From a virus: a stretch of DNA of 32,359 bases. Positions 1-8,724 of the stretch are shown here, piece by piece. The notes under the pieces are model-generated. The model searched no databases. It was not told the origin of the DNA and saw only the letters and a list, made by a program, of their open reading frames with translations. The number at the start of each line of letters is the position of its first letter. Positions within the stretch are counted from its first letter, which is position 1. A program made the translations under genes and the position numbers. The DNA lies in the IMG/VR virus record IMGVR_UViG_3300043434_000683, positions 1 through 32,359 of that record. One strand, given 5' to 3'.

Positions 1-2
1 TG

Positions 3-2579
3 TTCAGTGCTATACGAGCATTGGATACTCCCATGGCCAAGCTGGCAGCGGGCATGGGCGGTTTAGTTGCTGGATTTGTAAATTATGCAGATGACCTTAG
101 ACCCGCACTGCAACGTGGTATCAGTGGCGGTGTTCTGGATTTTGCGGTAACTGCTAAGTCAGCTGGACTAACTCTAAGTGATTTCAACAAAGCTCTAACT
201 GCCACAGGCGGTACATTTTCACAGCTGGGCGATGGTGCGTCACAGGGTGCACGTAACTTTGGTACATTGATTAACAGTGTGCGTGGTGCCACAGCCAGTG
301 TGGGTAATCTAGGCATGAGCAACGAACAACTGGCAGAATTTACAGCACAACAGTTAAAAGCGTCAGTTCAACAGGGTCTAAAAGGCAGGCAAGCACAGGA
401 TGCAGTTATCAGAACATCCAAAGTTCTAGGCGATGAATTTGATAATTTGGCGAATAGAACAGGTAAAACCATTCAGGAAATGGCAGACGCTGCCATTAAG
501 TTAGTCAATGACCCCACGGTTAATAGCTTTTTAGCCGCTCTAGGCACAGGCGGCGATCGAGCCAGTGCTGCCATGCAAGCTGTGGGTGCGAACATGACGG
601 CATTGTTTGGAAAAACCGGTGAAAAGCTAGCCAATGAAGCGGCACAGGCCGCGGCATCTGGACTGCCACTGACATTCAATGAAATGGGTAGATCTATTGC
701 TGGTCTAGCACCTAGCTTATACAATGAAGTAGAACGACAAATGAGCAGAGCTGCTCAGGGATTTACACCCAGCGAAGAGGATAGACAGCGAATGCGCGAA
801 TCCGCACTGGAAGCAGAACGCACCATGGGCGAACAGCTACGTGTATATTCCACGTCTAAAGACGCCGCAGGCCAGGCTGCCAGAGAAATTCTAGCCATGG
901 CCCAGGAAGCTAGAGCATATAATTCAGAAGCTAATGTAGAAAAACGTACACGAGAAAAAGCGGCACAGGACTTTAACACAGAAGTCAATAAGTTAAGTGC
1001 AAACATGAATCAATTAATGGTGCCATTCTTGCAGTTATTAAACGGTATTGACTGGACATTTATGTTCCAAGTGTTGAATGGTTTTGCTGCCACAGTTAAA
1101 ACATTATTAACTCCCTTGGAATGGCTGGGTAAGTTGCTGGGAGCCACCGGTCTGGGAACAGTTGTAGGTGGGTTCCTAGGATTACTAACAGTGGGAACAT
1201 TGTTGGTATCTGGATTTGGATTATTGGCCAATGGCGTAAAAGGGTTAGTGGGTGTAATTACCACTGCAATTACAAGAATAGGTTTGATAAATGGTGCAAT
1301 GGGCACCGGCAAAGTTGGTCCAGCAGCAGCGGGTGTCGCAGCTACAAACACAACATCTAGAACTGGTTTTGCCGGTCTTGCAGACAAAGAACGAGATGTT
1401 GCCGCCAGACTGGCCAGTGAACGCGATGCAAGAATAGCACGGGCACAGGAGTTGCGTAAACAGCGTCCCGAGTTAACTGCCGCACAGGCTATGAGTATGT
1501 CTCAGCAAGAACAATTAACAGCAAATCAAGGACCTCAACCAAAGCAGTTATCACAAACAGAATCTAAACTTGCCAAGGCAGGAAATACAGTAGAAAAATT
1601 TGCAGGAGCCATTGCCGGCGTAACAGTAGCACTGACTGGTACGGCCATGACCATTGCCGGAGAAGCACTACTACGTGAAAATGCAAACAGCGCGCTGGGT
1701 GAATTTTTAGTTAAATGGGGCGGCGTGGTCAGCGTATTTGGTACAGTAACTGGACTATTGTTACAGCTAGCACCTGTGATCACAGGTGCTATTAGCACAG
1801 TTTCTGCTTATATGGCATTACATGGTGGTGCTATACCGGCACTAACAGCATTTATAGCAAATCTATGGGCATCTAGTAAAGCTCTAGGCACAGGATTTTT
1901 AACTATATTGGGTAGATTAGGCGCTGGCCTTGCCAGCGCGGCCAGCTTATTATTACCTGTTTTAGCAACTTTGGGTACAGCACTAGCGGGCGCAGCCACT
2001 GTAGTAGGTGGATTTTTAGTGGCCGCTGCACCAGTTATAGCAGTTGTTGCGGGCATAGCCGCTGTGGGTTATCTATTATATAAATCTTTTGATTATCTTG
2101 CAGCCGGCATAAAGTGGCTGGCAGGTGGTATCTATGATGGCGTTAACGCTTTATGGGGTGCAATCACAAAGCCATTTACCGCATTATGGGACTGGCTAAA
2201 GAGTAGTTGGTTGGGCAAAAAGTTATTTGGTGATTCTGCAGATACAAAAACAGTAGAATCCAAAAAGGTATCATTGAATGGCAATGTAATGACACTGGAT
2301 CAGGCCAATGGAGCCAAGGCAGCACTGCGTTATGGCAATGCCAATGATATGTCTGACCAAGGTATCAATGATACATTAGTCAATGCACAGACTTCTGCGC
2401 TGGATCAGAAATCAATGAAGGAAAATGAAAATACTAAACAATTGATAGCATTGAATAGAAACATGGAATCATTAATAGAAAGCAGTGACGCTAACCTAAG
2501 TGTAAACGGTAAAAATGCCAGTATCAATGACGCCAATGGTAGGTATATACGTAATAAATCGTTGTACGGAACTGCATAA
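3..2579 (+). CDS. Tail tape-measure-like protein, 5' end outside window
   Basis: The frame is open to the left edge, so the true start lies upstream; at least 859 residues are visible and the first internal candidate start (TTG at 21) is probably not used. The N-terminal part is Ala/Gln-rich and helical. After about residue 370 (counting from that TTG) come long hydrophobic Gly/Ala/Leu stretches: roughly 380-430, 530-550, 570-600 and 630-690. The tail end is polar. Length, helical character and membrane-like segments are typical of tape measure proteins, which set tail length inside the tube and enter the host envelope at ejection. T4 gp29 does this job at 590 residues. I see no gp29-specific motif, so the role is inferred from composition and from the position just before the portal gene. 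A large internal virion protein is the main alternative. Confidence 0.6.
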   Translation, partial: FSAIRALDTPMAKLAAGMGGLVAGFVNYADDLRPALQRGISGGVLDFAVTAKSAGLTLSDFNKALTATGGTFSQLGDGASQGARNFGTLINSVRGATASVGNLGMSNEQLAEFTAQQLKASVQQGLKGRQAQDAVIRTSKVLGDEFDNLANRTGKTIQEMADAAIKLVNDPTVNSFLAALGTGGDRASAAMQAVGANMTALFGKTGEKLANEAAQAAASGLPLTFNEMGRSIAGLAPSLYNEVERQMSRAAQGFTPSEEDRQRMRESALEAERTMGEQLRVYSTSKDAAGQAAREILAMAQEARAYNSEANVEKRTREKAAQDFNTEVNKLSANMNQLMVPFLQLLNGIDWTFMFQVLNGFAATVKTLLTPLEWLGKLLGATGLGTVVGGFLGLLTVGTLLVSGFGLLANGVKGLVGVITTAITRIGLINGAMGTGKVGPAAAGVAATNTTSRTGFAGLADKERDVAARLASERDARIARAQELRKQRPELTAAQAMSMSQQEQLTANQGPQPKQLSQTESKLAKAGNTVEKFAGAIAGVTVALTGTAMTIAGEALLRENANSALGEFLVKWGGVVSVFGTVTGLLLQLAPVITGAISTVSAYMALHGGAIPALTAFIANLWASSKALGTGFLTILGRLGAGLASAASLLLPVLATLGTALAGAATVVGGFLVAAAPVIAVVAGIAAVGYLLYKSFDYLAAGIKWLAGGIYDGVNALWGAITKPFTALWDWLKSSWLGKKLFGDSADTKTVESKKVSLNGNVMTLDQANGAKAALRYGNANDMSDQGINDTLVNAQTSALDQKSMKENENTKQLIALNRNMESLIESSDANLSVNGKNASINDANGRYIRNKSLYGTA

Positions 2580-2583
2580 TAAC

Positions 2584-2591
2584 CATAAATA
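2584..2591 (+). promoter_or_regulatory. Putative T4-type late promoter (CATAAATA)
   Basis: CATAAATA differs by one base from the T4 late consensus TATAAATA, which is read by the gp55 sigma factor with gp33 and the sliding clamp. It lies in the short gap between the tape-measure-like gene and the portal gene, 18 nt before the portal ATG. Initiation would fall about 6 nt after the motif, giving a very short leader. Confidence 0.4.
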
Positions 2592-2609
2592 ACAAACAGG
2601 ATAAAATAA

Positions 2610-4310
2610 ATGAGTTGGCGAAAACACTTTCAGATACCACAAACTGCAAACGAGATAGCGGGCAATAAACGCGGCCAATCTCAGCATGCAGGTTCAAGTA
2701 ACAAATTCAGTAGTTGGTTAAAAGACGTCTATACAGGCGCCCCCAACAGAGTAGATAGATATCTGCAATATGAGATCATGGACAATGACAGTGAAGTCAA
2801 TGCAGCCATAGACACTATTGCAGAGTTTTGTACACAATTTGATCATGAAAGTAATTTGCCCTTTAGCATAGAGCATTTTACTGAACCCACAGATGCAGAA
2901 GTAAACGTTCTTAATCGCAGCCTGCGACAGTGGTGTATGATTAATTCATGGAACAAACGAGTATGGCGTATGTTCAGAAACTCACTGAAATACGGTGATC
3001 AATTCTTTATTCGTGATCCTGAAACCTATGAATTGTACTATGTCAATGCACAAGACGTAAGCAAGTTAATTATCAACGAAGCCAAGGGCAGAGAAATAGA
3101 ACAGTATATTCTTAAGAATATCAGTTTGGACGTAATGAATAAAGTTGCGTCTGAACCTTTGATCACAGATCAAAATTATGGACCAACACAGTTCAATAAA
3201 AATGCATTTACTCAGTTTGCCACAGCCAACGGAAACCAGGGCAATGCAAATAATGTGGAAACTCCGGTTAGTGCAAACCACGTAGTGCATCTAAGTCTCA
3301 GTGAAGGCATGGATACTAATTATCCTTTTGGTGTTAGTATACTGGAAAGTATCTATAAAGTATTCCAACAAAAATCATTGTTAGAAGACAGTATCATTAT
3401 CTATCGCGTACAACGTGCTCCAGAACGCAGAGTATTTTACATTGACGTAGGTAACATGCCAGCTAACATGGCTATGAGCTTTGTTGAGCGAGTAAAAAAT
3501 GAGATACATCAACGTCGTATTCCCAGCAGAACCGGCGGTGGAACTAGTATGATGGACGCCAGTTATAACCCACTAAGCATGTTAGAGGACTATTTCTTTG
3601 CTCAAACCGCAGAAGGTCGTGGGTCAAAAGTTGAAGTATTACCTGGCGGTGATAATCTGGGACAGATTGACGACTTAAAATATTTTACTAATAAATTAAT
3701 GCGAGCACTGCGTATCCCCAGCAGTTATCTACCTACTGGTCCAGATGACGGCACTGCGGTGTTTAATGACGGTAGAGTAGGTACTGCGTTTATCCAAGAG
3801 TATCGTTTTAACAAGTATTGTCAGCGTTTACAAAACTTGGTTATTGATCCCTTGGACAATGAATTTAAAATGTTCTTGAAGAAAAAGGGCATAGAACTTG
3901 ATACCAGTACTTTTAAACTTCAATTCTTGCCACCGCAAAGTTTCAGCGAATATCGTGACATTGAGATTAATAATGCAAGAGCCGCAGTATTTGGACAACT
4001 TGCAGAAGTTAATTACCTAAGTAGGCGTTTCGTTCTTAAGAAATATTTAGGATTAACTGATGAGGAAATTGTTGAAAATGAAACAATGTGGACTCAGGAA
4101 AATCCAGAAGCAGGTATACCAGCACCAGCCAGTGGCGATGGTATGTCCGGTGATCTAAGCAGTGTAGGTATTGAAAGACCCACTGACGATGACATGGGGC
4201 AGATTGCAGGTATAGAAGCTGCGGAACCTGCACCAGAAGAAGGCAGTCAGGTAAATACTGGAGCGGCAAGTCCATTAGGATCACCGCCAGCACCAGGAGC
4301 TCCGGCATGA
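2610..4310 (+). CDS. 20: Portal vertex protein, gp20 family
   Basis: The product (566 aa; T4 gp20 is 524) matches the T4-type portal. Characteristic segments include GDQFFIRDPETYELYYV near residue 131, the stretch from EDYFFAQTAEGRGSK to PGGDNLGQIDD at about 330-351, and FTNKLMRALRIPSSYLP right after it. Twelve copies form the ring at one capsid vertex through which DNA is packaged and which nucleates prohead assembly. The C-terminal 60 residues are rich in Pro, Ala and Glu and probably disordered. ATG 2610 has an AGG 9 nt upstream and follows a putative late promoter. The gene ends with ATGA, overlapping the next start by 4 nt, which suggests translational coupling. It opens the head module. 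Confidence 0.95.
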   Translation: MSWRKHFQIPQTANEIAGNKRGQSQHAGSSNKFSSWLKDVYTGAPNRVDRYLQYEIMDNDSEVNAAIDTIAEFCTQFDHESNLPFSIEHFTEPTDAEVNVLNRSLRQWCMINSWNKRVWRMFRNSLKYGDQFFIRDPETYELYYVNAQDVSKLIINEAKGREIEQYILKNISLDVMNKVASEPLITDQNYGPTQFNKNAFTQFATANGNQGNANNVETPVSANHVVHLSLSEGMDTNYPFGVSILESIYKVFQQKSLLEDSIIIYRVQRAPERRVFYIDVGNMPANMAMSFVERVKNEIHQRRIPSRTGGGTSMMDASYNPLSMLEDYFFAQTAEGRGSKVEVLPGGDNLGQIDDLKYFTNKLMRALRIPSSYLPTGPDDGTAVFNDGRVGTAFIQEYRFNKYCQRLQNLVIDPLDNEFKMFLKKKGIELDTSTFKLQFLPPQSFSEYRDIEINNARAAVFGQLAEVNYLSRRFVLKKYLGLTDEEIVENETMWTQENPEAGIPAPASGDGMSGDLSSVGIERPTDDDMGQIAGIEAAEPAPEEGSQVNTGAASPLGSPPAPGAPA

Positions 4311-4513
4311 AATTAATGGAAGTTAAAGAAGGTTTCGTAGATATACAGTCTGACGAATTCCATAAACAAAGTAAAATGGATACTAGGCGCCCACGTTTAA
4401 CTTTATTGCATTTAAGTAAATTAAGAAAAATGCGTGAAATTCGTAACATGGAAATGGAACAAAGAAAAGACATGTACGCTACAATTTACGCTAGACCTCC
4501 GGCAGCCATGTAA
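4307..4513 (+). CDS. Small conserved head-module protein between portal and core protein
   Basis: A 68-residue basic protein whose ATG overlaps the portal stop (ATGA). It carries an N-terminal EVKEGFVDIQSDEF stretch and a basic, predicted-helical middle around RRPRLTLLHLSKLRKMREIR. It sits between gp20 and the gp67-like gene, where T4-type phages encode small prohead core components, so a role in prohead core or portal assembly is likely but unproven. It is too basic to be T4 gp67, which is strongly acidic; similarity to gp68 cannot be judged by eye. No stand-alone promoter is needed because it is coupled to the portal gene. Confidence 0.75.
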   Translation: MKLMEVKEGFVDIQSDEFHKQSKMDTRRPRLTLLHLSKLRKMREIRNMEMEQRKDMYATIYARPPAAM

Positions 4514-4591
4514 TTGGGTACATACTTAATCAAGTTTCCTGATAGAAAACTGCGTTTTTAACTCTATTTCTCCTAGTATTTGTAATATATC

Positions 4592-4599
4592 TGTAAATA
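4592..4599 (+). promoter_or_regulatory. Possible late promoter (TGTAAATA) within an inverted repeat
   Basis: TGTAAATA resembles the T4 late -10 element with one mismatch and lies in the 127-nt gap before the acidic core gene. It is bracketed by TAGTAT (4574-4579) and ATACTA (4599-4604), a 6-bp inverted repeat. Initiation would be expected near 4605, leaving a leader of about 36 nt with a good AAGGAG at 4627-4632. The rest of the gap is A/T-rich and holds no gene. Confidence 0.35.
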
Positions 4600-4640
4600 T
4601 ACTACAGACTTATACTTTTGGCCAAAAAGGAGAAAACCGA

Positions 4641-5477
4641 ATGTCTAAACATACACTAGAACAAGTATTAGAAGCCCTTATTAACAAGGAAGACGATCGT
4701 GCAAGCGAGTTGCTACATCAATTCTTTGTACAAAAAGGCAAATCAATTTATGAAGAATTGAGCGAGTTGGACAGACAACTTGAAGAAGACGAAGAAATCG
4801 AAGAAGGCTTTGGCGCCTCTCAAGACTTCGAAGAAGAAATTATCGACAACGCCGACGAGCTAGAAGACGAAAGTCTTTTTGCTGAAGCCGACGACGAAGA
4901 ACCTGAAGATCCTATGGCAGCTGATTTACCAGCTGATGAGCCTACAGAACCAGAAGCAACTGCTGACCTAGCAATGGGTGATGAAGCAGGTGAAGAAGCT
5001 CCTGAAGGCGAAGCCGGTGACTTGAAGATGCAAGCAGATGACGCTTTAGATGAGTTACGTGATCTTTTCGCTAAGATTACTGACCAATTAGGTGGCGATG
5101 CAAGCGCAGACATGGCAGATGGCATGGGTGCACCAGAAGGCGAAGAAGAAACAGAAGAAAGTTTTGACCCACTAGGTGAAAGTGCTAGCTTAACGGCAGT
5201 GCCTGCACCAACACACGGTGATAATGGTCAGAACACAAAGAGCCCAGTAAGCAGTGGTCCTAAAGTTGGCGCAAACGGTGCTAAAGCAGTTAAAGTTAAC
5301 AGCGGTAACGTAAGCGGTGGCACAGAAGGCGGCTTAGCCAAGCCTAGCGCAACAGCTATCAATGTTGGTAACGTAAACGTTCCTGGCAATAAGAAAGCTC
5401 CTGCTTATAAAAACGTTTCTGCTCCTAAGAACAGCGACAGCGCGAGCAACAAAACTAGCCCAGTAGCTAAGAGTTAA
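4641..5477 (+). CDS. 67: Acidic prohead core protein, gp67-like, with basic C-terminal half
   Basis: A 278-residue protein in two parts. Residues 1-45 are helical and resemble the start of T4 gp67 in pattern (LEQVLEALINKEDDRASELL). Residues 46-178 are extremely acidic. Residues 181-278 are Gly/Asn/Ser/Lys-rich, nearly free of acidic residues and net basic. T4 gp67 is only 80 residues, so the C-terminal region is an addition. The join falls at PLGE/SAS (E180/S181), a good (L/I)xE site for the gp21 protease, so the basic part could be released at maturation and remain in the head. An RBS, AAGGAG, lies 8 nt before the ATG. The position between gp20 and gp21 fits gp67/gp68. Assignment rests on position and composition. 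Confidence 0.7.
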   Translation: MSKHTLEQVLEALINKEDDRASELLHQFFVQKGKSIYEELSELDRQLEEDEEIEEGFGASQDFEEEIIDNADELEDESLFAEADDEEPEDPMAADLPADEPTEPEATADLAMGDEAGEEAPEGEAGDLKMQADDALDELRDLFAKITDQLGGDASADMADGMGAPEGEEETEESFDPLGESASLTAVPAPTHGDNGQNTKSPVSSGPKVGANGAKAVKVNSGNVSGGTEGGLAKPSATAINVGNVNVPGNKKAPAYKNVSAPKNSDSASNKTSPVAKS

Positions 5478-5481
5478 TAAT

Positions 5482-6114
5482 ATGGCCTTACCATTAGTAG
5501 AAGCCCTAACATTTGATCAAGCTGGTATGCGTACCCACTTGATTGAAAACGCCAGTGGCGGCAAGGATCTCTACATGGAAGGCATTTTCATTCAGGGCGG
5601 GGTAAAAAATCAAAACCAACGAGTTTACCCCGTGAGTGAGATAGCTAGGGCATGTAGTAACATTGCTGAAAAAATTAAAAATGGCATGAGTGTGCTTGGC
5701 GAAGCCGATCACCCTGATGACTTACAAGTTAACTTAGACCGCGTTAGTCACATGATCACAAACATGTACATGAACGAAAACAACGGTATTGGTAAGCTAA
5801 AAATCCTACCTACACCAATGGGTAACATCGTAAAAACTCTTTTAGAGAGTGGTGTTAAACTAGGTGTTTCAAGTAGGGGATCTGGTAACGTCAATGAATC
5901 TGGTGGCGTTACTGATTTTGAAATTGTCACGGTGGACATCGTGGCACAACCTAGTGCTCCGGATGCATATCCTAAAGCAATCTACGAACGTGTAATGCAC
6001 GATCGTAGACGCAACGCCCTTTGGGGAGTTGCTGATGCGGCAAGATATGATACTAGAGCGCAAAAACACCTCAAGGAAGAGGTTCTCAGGTTCATCGACA
6101 ACCTAAAGAAATAA
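5482..6114 (+). CDS. 21: Prohead maturation protease, gp21 family (S77)
   Basis: The length (210 aa) matches T4 gp21 (212 aa). Candidate catalytic residues are in the expected order: His77 in GEADHPDD, Ser130 or Ser131 in GVSSRGSG, and Asp152 in VTVDIVAQPSAPDAYP. The enzyme is a serine protease carried in the prohead core. It cuts scaffold, core and capsid proteins after Glu in (L/I)xE, then itself, clearing the shell for DNA. It starts 4 nt after the core protein stop with a weak AAGAG upstream, so coupled translation is likely. The next gene, the scaffold, is its substrate. Confidence 0.93.
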   Translation: MALPLVEALTFDQAGMRTHLIENASGGKDLYMEGIFIQGGVKNQNQRVYPVSEIARACSNIAEKIKNGMSVLGEADHPDDLQVNLDRVSHMITNMYMNENNGIGKLKILPTPMGNIVKTLLESGVKLGVSSRGSGNVNESGGVTDFEIVTVDIVAQPSAPDAYPKAIYERVMHDRRRNALWGVADAARYDTRAQKHLKEEVLRFIDNLKK

Positions 6115-6122
6115 AGGGGACA

Positions 6123-7229
6123 ATGATGAGCAATATAAAAGAACTATTCGGCTCCGGTGTTTTATCTGAGGAAGTTCAAAGTACTCTACAAGAGGCTTGG
6201 GACACTAAAGTACAACAACTACATGAAGAAGTTGAAGCTAATCTACGTGAAGAATTTAGTCAACGCTATGAGCATGACAAAGGTTTGATCGTTGAAGCCG
6301 CTGACAAAATGATTACAGAAGCAATTCGTAGAGAATTCGAAGAATTTGCCACTGACAAACGTGAAGTTGTAGAAGCCAAAGTTGCATACAAAAAACAAAT
6401 GAAAGAGCACGCACAGTTGCTTAATAAATTTGTTATGGAACAAATGGCCAAGGAAATTCAAGAACTCAGACAAGACCGTCAGACACAACAAGCAAACTTC
6501 GGTAAACTCGAAGAATTTGCACTACGTAAGCTGTCTGCAGAGTTGAGAGAACTTAAAGAAGATGAGCAAAAACTTGTACAAGCTCGTGTACAATTAGTTA
6601 CTGAAGGCAAGAAAGTTATTGCCGAAGCTAAAACTAAGTTCATTAAAGAAGCCGCTGCTAGAGCAGAAAAATTATTGGCTGAAAGTCTGCGCACTGAAAT
6701 TACTCAGTTACGTGAAGACATTCAAGTCAGTCGTCAAAACGCATTCGGTCGTAAGATCATGGAAGCGTTTGCTGCTGAATTTATGGCAAGCGGATTTGCT
6801 GATGGAACACAGGTTAAAAAGCTAAGTGACCAAATGGAAGAGATTAGATCTCAATTAGCAGAGGCAACTAAGCTAGTAGAATCTAAGGATCAAGCATTGT
6901 CTCAAGCTCAGAGCAAGATTCGTATTGCCGAGGATGCTGTAAAGCGTCAGGGCATTATGCAAGAATTGGTAGCACCTCTTGGTAAAGAGAAACGCGATAT
7001 CATGGAAGATCTGTTAAAGACAACTAAAACAGAAAACCTTCGCGAATCTTTCAACAAGTATCTACCAGCCGTACTCAATGAAACAGTAGTACCTAACAAG
7101 GGTAAAACTATGGTTTCCGAGAGCACAGCATCGCAGAAGACTGCGGTGACTGGCAATAAAACTTCTAGTGACGACTCTGCACCAGCAGATATCATTTCAC
7201 TTAGAAAATTAGCCGGAATAGGAAAGTAA
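6123..7229 (+). CDS. 22: Prohead scaffold (core) protein, gp22 family
   Basis: A 368-residue, Glu/Lys/Gln-rich protein predicted to be almost entirely helical and coiled coil, as expected for the assembly core; T4 gp22 is shorter (269 aa). Candidate gp21 cleavage sites of the (L/I)xE type occur at E58/A, E66/A, E168/A, E187/S, E214/A and E247/A, consistent with degradation to peptides. The C-terminus ends DIISLRKLAGIGK; in scaffolds the C-terminus is often the capsid-binding end. GGGGA lies just before two consecutive ATG codons (6123, 6126), and either could be the start. It lies between protease and capsid genes exactly as in T4. Confidence 0.93.
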   Translation: MMSNIKELFGSGVLSEEVQSTLQEAWDTKVQQLHEEVEANLREEFSQRYEHDKGLIVEAADKMITEAIRREFEEFATDKREVVEAKVAYKKQMKEHAQLLNKFVMEQMAKEIQELRQDRQTQQANFGKLEEFALRKLSAELRELKEDEQKLVQARVQLVTEGKKVIAEAKTKFIKEAAARAEKLLAESLRTEITQLREDIQVSRQNAFGRKIMEAFAAEFMASGFADGTQVKKLSDQMEEIRSQLAEATKLVESKDQALSQAQSKIRIAEDAVKRQGIMQELVAPLGKEKRDIMEDLLKTTKTENLRESFNKYLPAVLNETVVPNKGKTMVSESTASQKTAVTGNKTSSDDSAPADIISLRKLAGIGK

Positions 7230-7248
7230 TTTTACTTAGGAGACAAAC

Positions 7249-8421
7249 ATGTCTGAAAAACTTTTCGAGTCCCAGAATTGGTCTGCAACTAAAGACGTTC
7301 TACTAGAAGGACTCAATGGCAACCGCAAGGCTGTCATGGAAGCTGTGTTAGAAAACACAAAGAAAAACATTATGGAATCTGCTAGTGCAGGTGCCACACA
7401 AAGCGGTAACATCGCTGTTCTTAACAAGGTAATTTTACCTGTTATCCGTCGTGTTATGCCTACTGTTATTGCTAACGAGATCATCGGTGTTCAACCAATG
7501 ACTGGTCCAGTTGGTCAAATCCACACGCTACGTGTACGTTATGCTGAAACTGCCGCAGGCGTTACAGCTGGTACAGAAGCTTTGAGTCCATTTGATATCG
7601 CTGCCGCTTACTCTGGTAACGGTAACGCTAGCAACCCAGGCCCAGAAGCTACAGCTACAATGGAAGGTGCTATTGGTAAGAAGTTAAGCATTCAAATCTT
7701 GAAGCAAACTGTTGAAGCCAAAACACGTAAAATGTCTGCACGTTGGACATTTGAAGCTGCTCAAGACGCACAAGCCATGCACGGTTTGGACGTTGAAGCA
7801 GAAATTATGGCTGCTCTAGCTCAAGAAATTACAGCTGAAATCGACCAAGAGATCTTAGGTAAGCTAATGACTCTTGCTGGTACAGCTACACATACATTTG
7901 ATCAAACAGGTAGCTTCACAGGTACACCTACATACGTTGGTGACCAACACGCTGTTTTAGCTATTCAGATCAATGATGTTGCTAACAAGATTGCTCAACG
8001 CACACGTCGTGGCGCTGGTAACTTTGTTGTTGTTAGCCCAACAGCATTGACAGTTCTACAATCTGCTACTACATCTGCTTTCGCACGTACAACAGAAGGT
8101 ACATTCGAAGCTCCAACAAACACTAAGTTCGTTGGTACACTAAACAGTTCTGTTAAGGTTTATGTAAACAGTTATGCTGACGCTTCTGCTCCAGTACTAA
8201 TCGGTTACAAAGGCCCTAATGAAATGGATGCGGCAGCTTTCTATTGCCCATACATTCCATTGATGAGTTCTGGTGTTGTTTTAGATCCTAACACAATGGA
8301 ACCAGTCGTATCATTCATGACACGTTATGGTTATGTTGAGTTAACTAACACAGCTAGCTCTCTTGGTAATGCCGCTGACTACTTAGGTAAGATCAACATC
8401 GGTACAATCAAGTACGCTTAA
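7249..8421 (+). CDS. 23: Major capsid protein, gp23 family
   Basis: A 390-residue protein containing the hallmark gp23 stretch RKMSARWTFEAAQDAQAMHG followed by LDVEAEIMAALAQEITAEID (about 160-200). It is markedly shorter than T4 gp23 (521 aa), so the T4 insertion regions are reduced, as in many marine relatives. The helical N-terminus up to NIME/SAS (E43/S44) looks like the prohead targeting piece removed by gp21. GGAG precedes the ATG by about 8 nt. The last gene of the head operon, it is closed by a strong hairpin terminator at 8445. Codon choice (many GGT, GCT, CGT) looks optimised for high expression. Confidence 0.97.
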   Translation: MSEKLFESQNWSATKDVLLEGLNGNRKAVMEAVLENTKKNIMESASAGATQSGNIAVLNKVILPVIRRVMPTVIANEIIGVQPMTGPVGQIHTLRVRYAETAAGVTAGTEALSPFDIAAAYSGNGNASNPGPEATATMEGAIGKKLSIQILKQTVEAKTRKMSARWTFEAAQDAQAMHGLDVEAEIMAALAQEITAEIDQEILGKLMTLAGTATHTFDQTGSFTGTPTYVGDQHAVLAIQINDVANKIAQRTRRGAGNFVVVSPTALTVLQSATTSAFARTTEGTFEAPTNTKFVGTLNSSVKVYVNSYADASAPVLIGYKGPNEMDAAAFYCPYIPLMSSGVVLDPNTMEPVVSFMTRYGYVELTNTASSLGNAADYLGKINIGTIKYA

Positions 8422-8444
8422 TCCCTAACAGGATACACAAAGCA

Positions 8445-8468
8445 AAAAGGGACCGCAAGGTCCCTTTT
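8445..8468 (+). terminator. Rho-independent terminator after gp23
   Basis: A perfect 10-bp stem, AAAAGGGACC at 8445-8454 with GGTCCCTTTT at 8459-8468, closed by a GCAA (GNRA-type) tetraloop. The 3' arm ends in four T. It lies 24 nt after the capsid stop and just upstream of a late promoter, separating head and fibre modules. Confidence 0.9.
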
Positions 8469-8474
8469 GTCATC

Positions 8475-8482
8475 TATAAATA
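8475..8482 (+). promoter_or_regulatory. T4-type late promoter (perfect TATAAATA)
   Basis: An exact match to the T4 late consensus, placed directly after the gp23 terminator. The usual start point, about 6 nt downstream, falls at or next to ATG 8488, so the transcript would have no leader. Confidence 0.75.
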
Positions 8483-8487
8483 TTAAT

Positions 8488-8724
8488 ATGTTTAAAACAG
8501 TTAGTGAACAAATAAAACTCGAACGCATGGAAATATGTAAATCCTGTGATCTTTATTTTAAGCCTACTGCTATGTGCAAAAGTTGTGGGTGTTATATACC
8601 TGCCAAAGCCGCGTTTGCGGTAGCAGAGTGCCCAGAGAAAAAATGGACGGCGTCGCAGCCAGGTAAAAATCTAATAAATAATATAGAGGAAATGATTCTA
8701 GAAAGCTGGAATAAAGAACAATGA
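8488..8724 (+). CDS. Small cysteine-rich (zinc-knuckle-like) protein
   Basis: A 78-residue product with CKSC, CKSCGC and a later ECPEKKW, i.e. the pattern CxxC, CxxCxC, C. This looks like a small zinc-binding module that I associate with many marine T4-like phages, though I know no function for it. I chose ATG 8488; the frame also extends upstream to a TTG inside the terminator, which is unlikely. No Shine-Dalgarno precedes it, and the late promoter places the RNA start at the ATG, so translation may be leaderless. ATG 8527 (Met14) is an alternative, though it also lacks an obvious RBS. Its stop overlaps the next ATG (ATGA), so the two genes are coupled. Confidence 0.75.
   Translation: MFKTVSEQIKLERMEICKSCDLYFKPTAMCKSCGCYIPAKAAFAVAECPEKKWTASQPGKNLINNIEEMILESWNKEQ

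Noticed and set aside
1010-1387. Reverse-strand open frame of 125 codons inside the tape-measure-like gene
   Set aside because: Pro/Val/Asn-rich antisense shadow of a strongly coding frame, with no RBS.
4036-4473. Reverse-strand open frame of 145 codons across the portal end
   Set aside because: Antisense to two well-supported genes; Cys/Leu/His-rich composition of a shadow frame.
4616-4627. TTTTGGCCAAAA palindrome before the core-protein RBS as an RBS-masking hairpin
   Set aside because: With a 4-nt loop only four A-T pairs remain, too weak to sequester the RBS.
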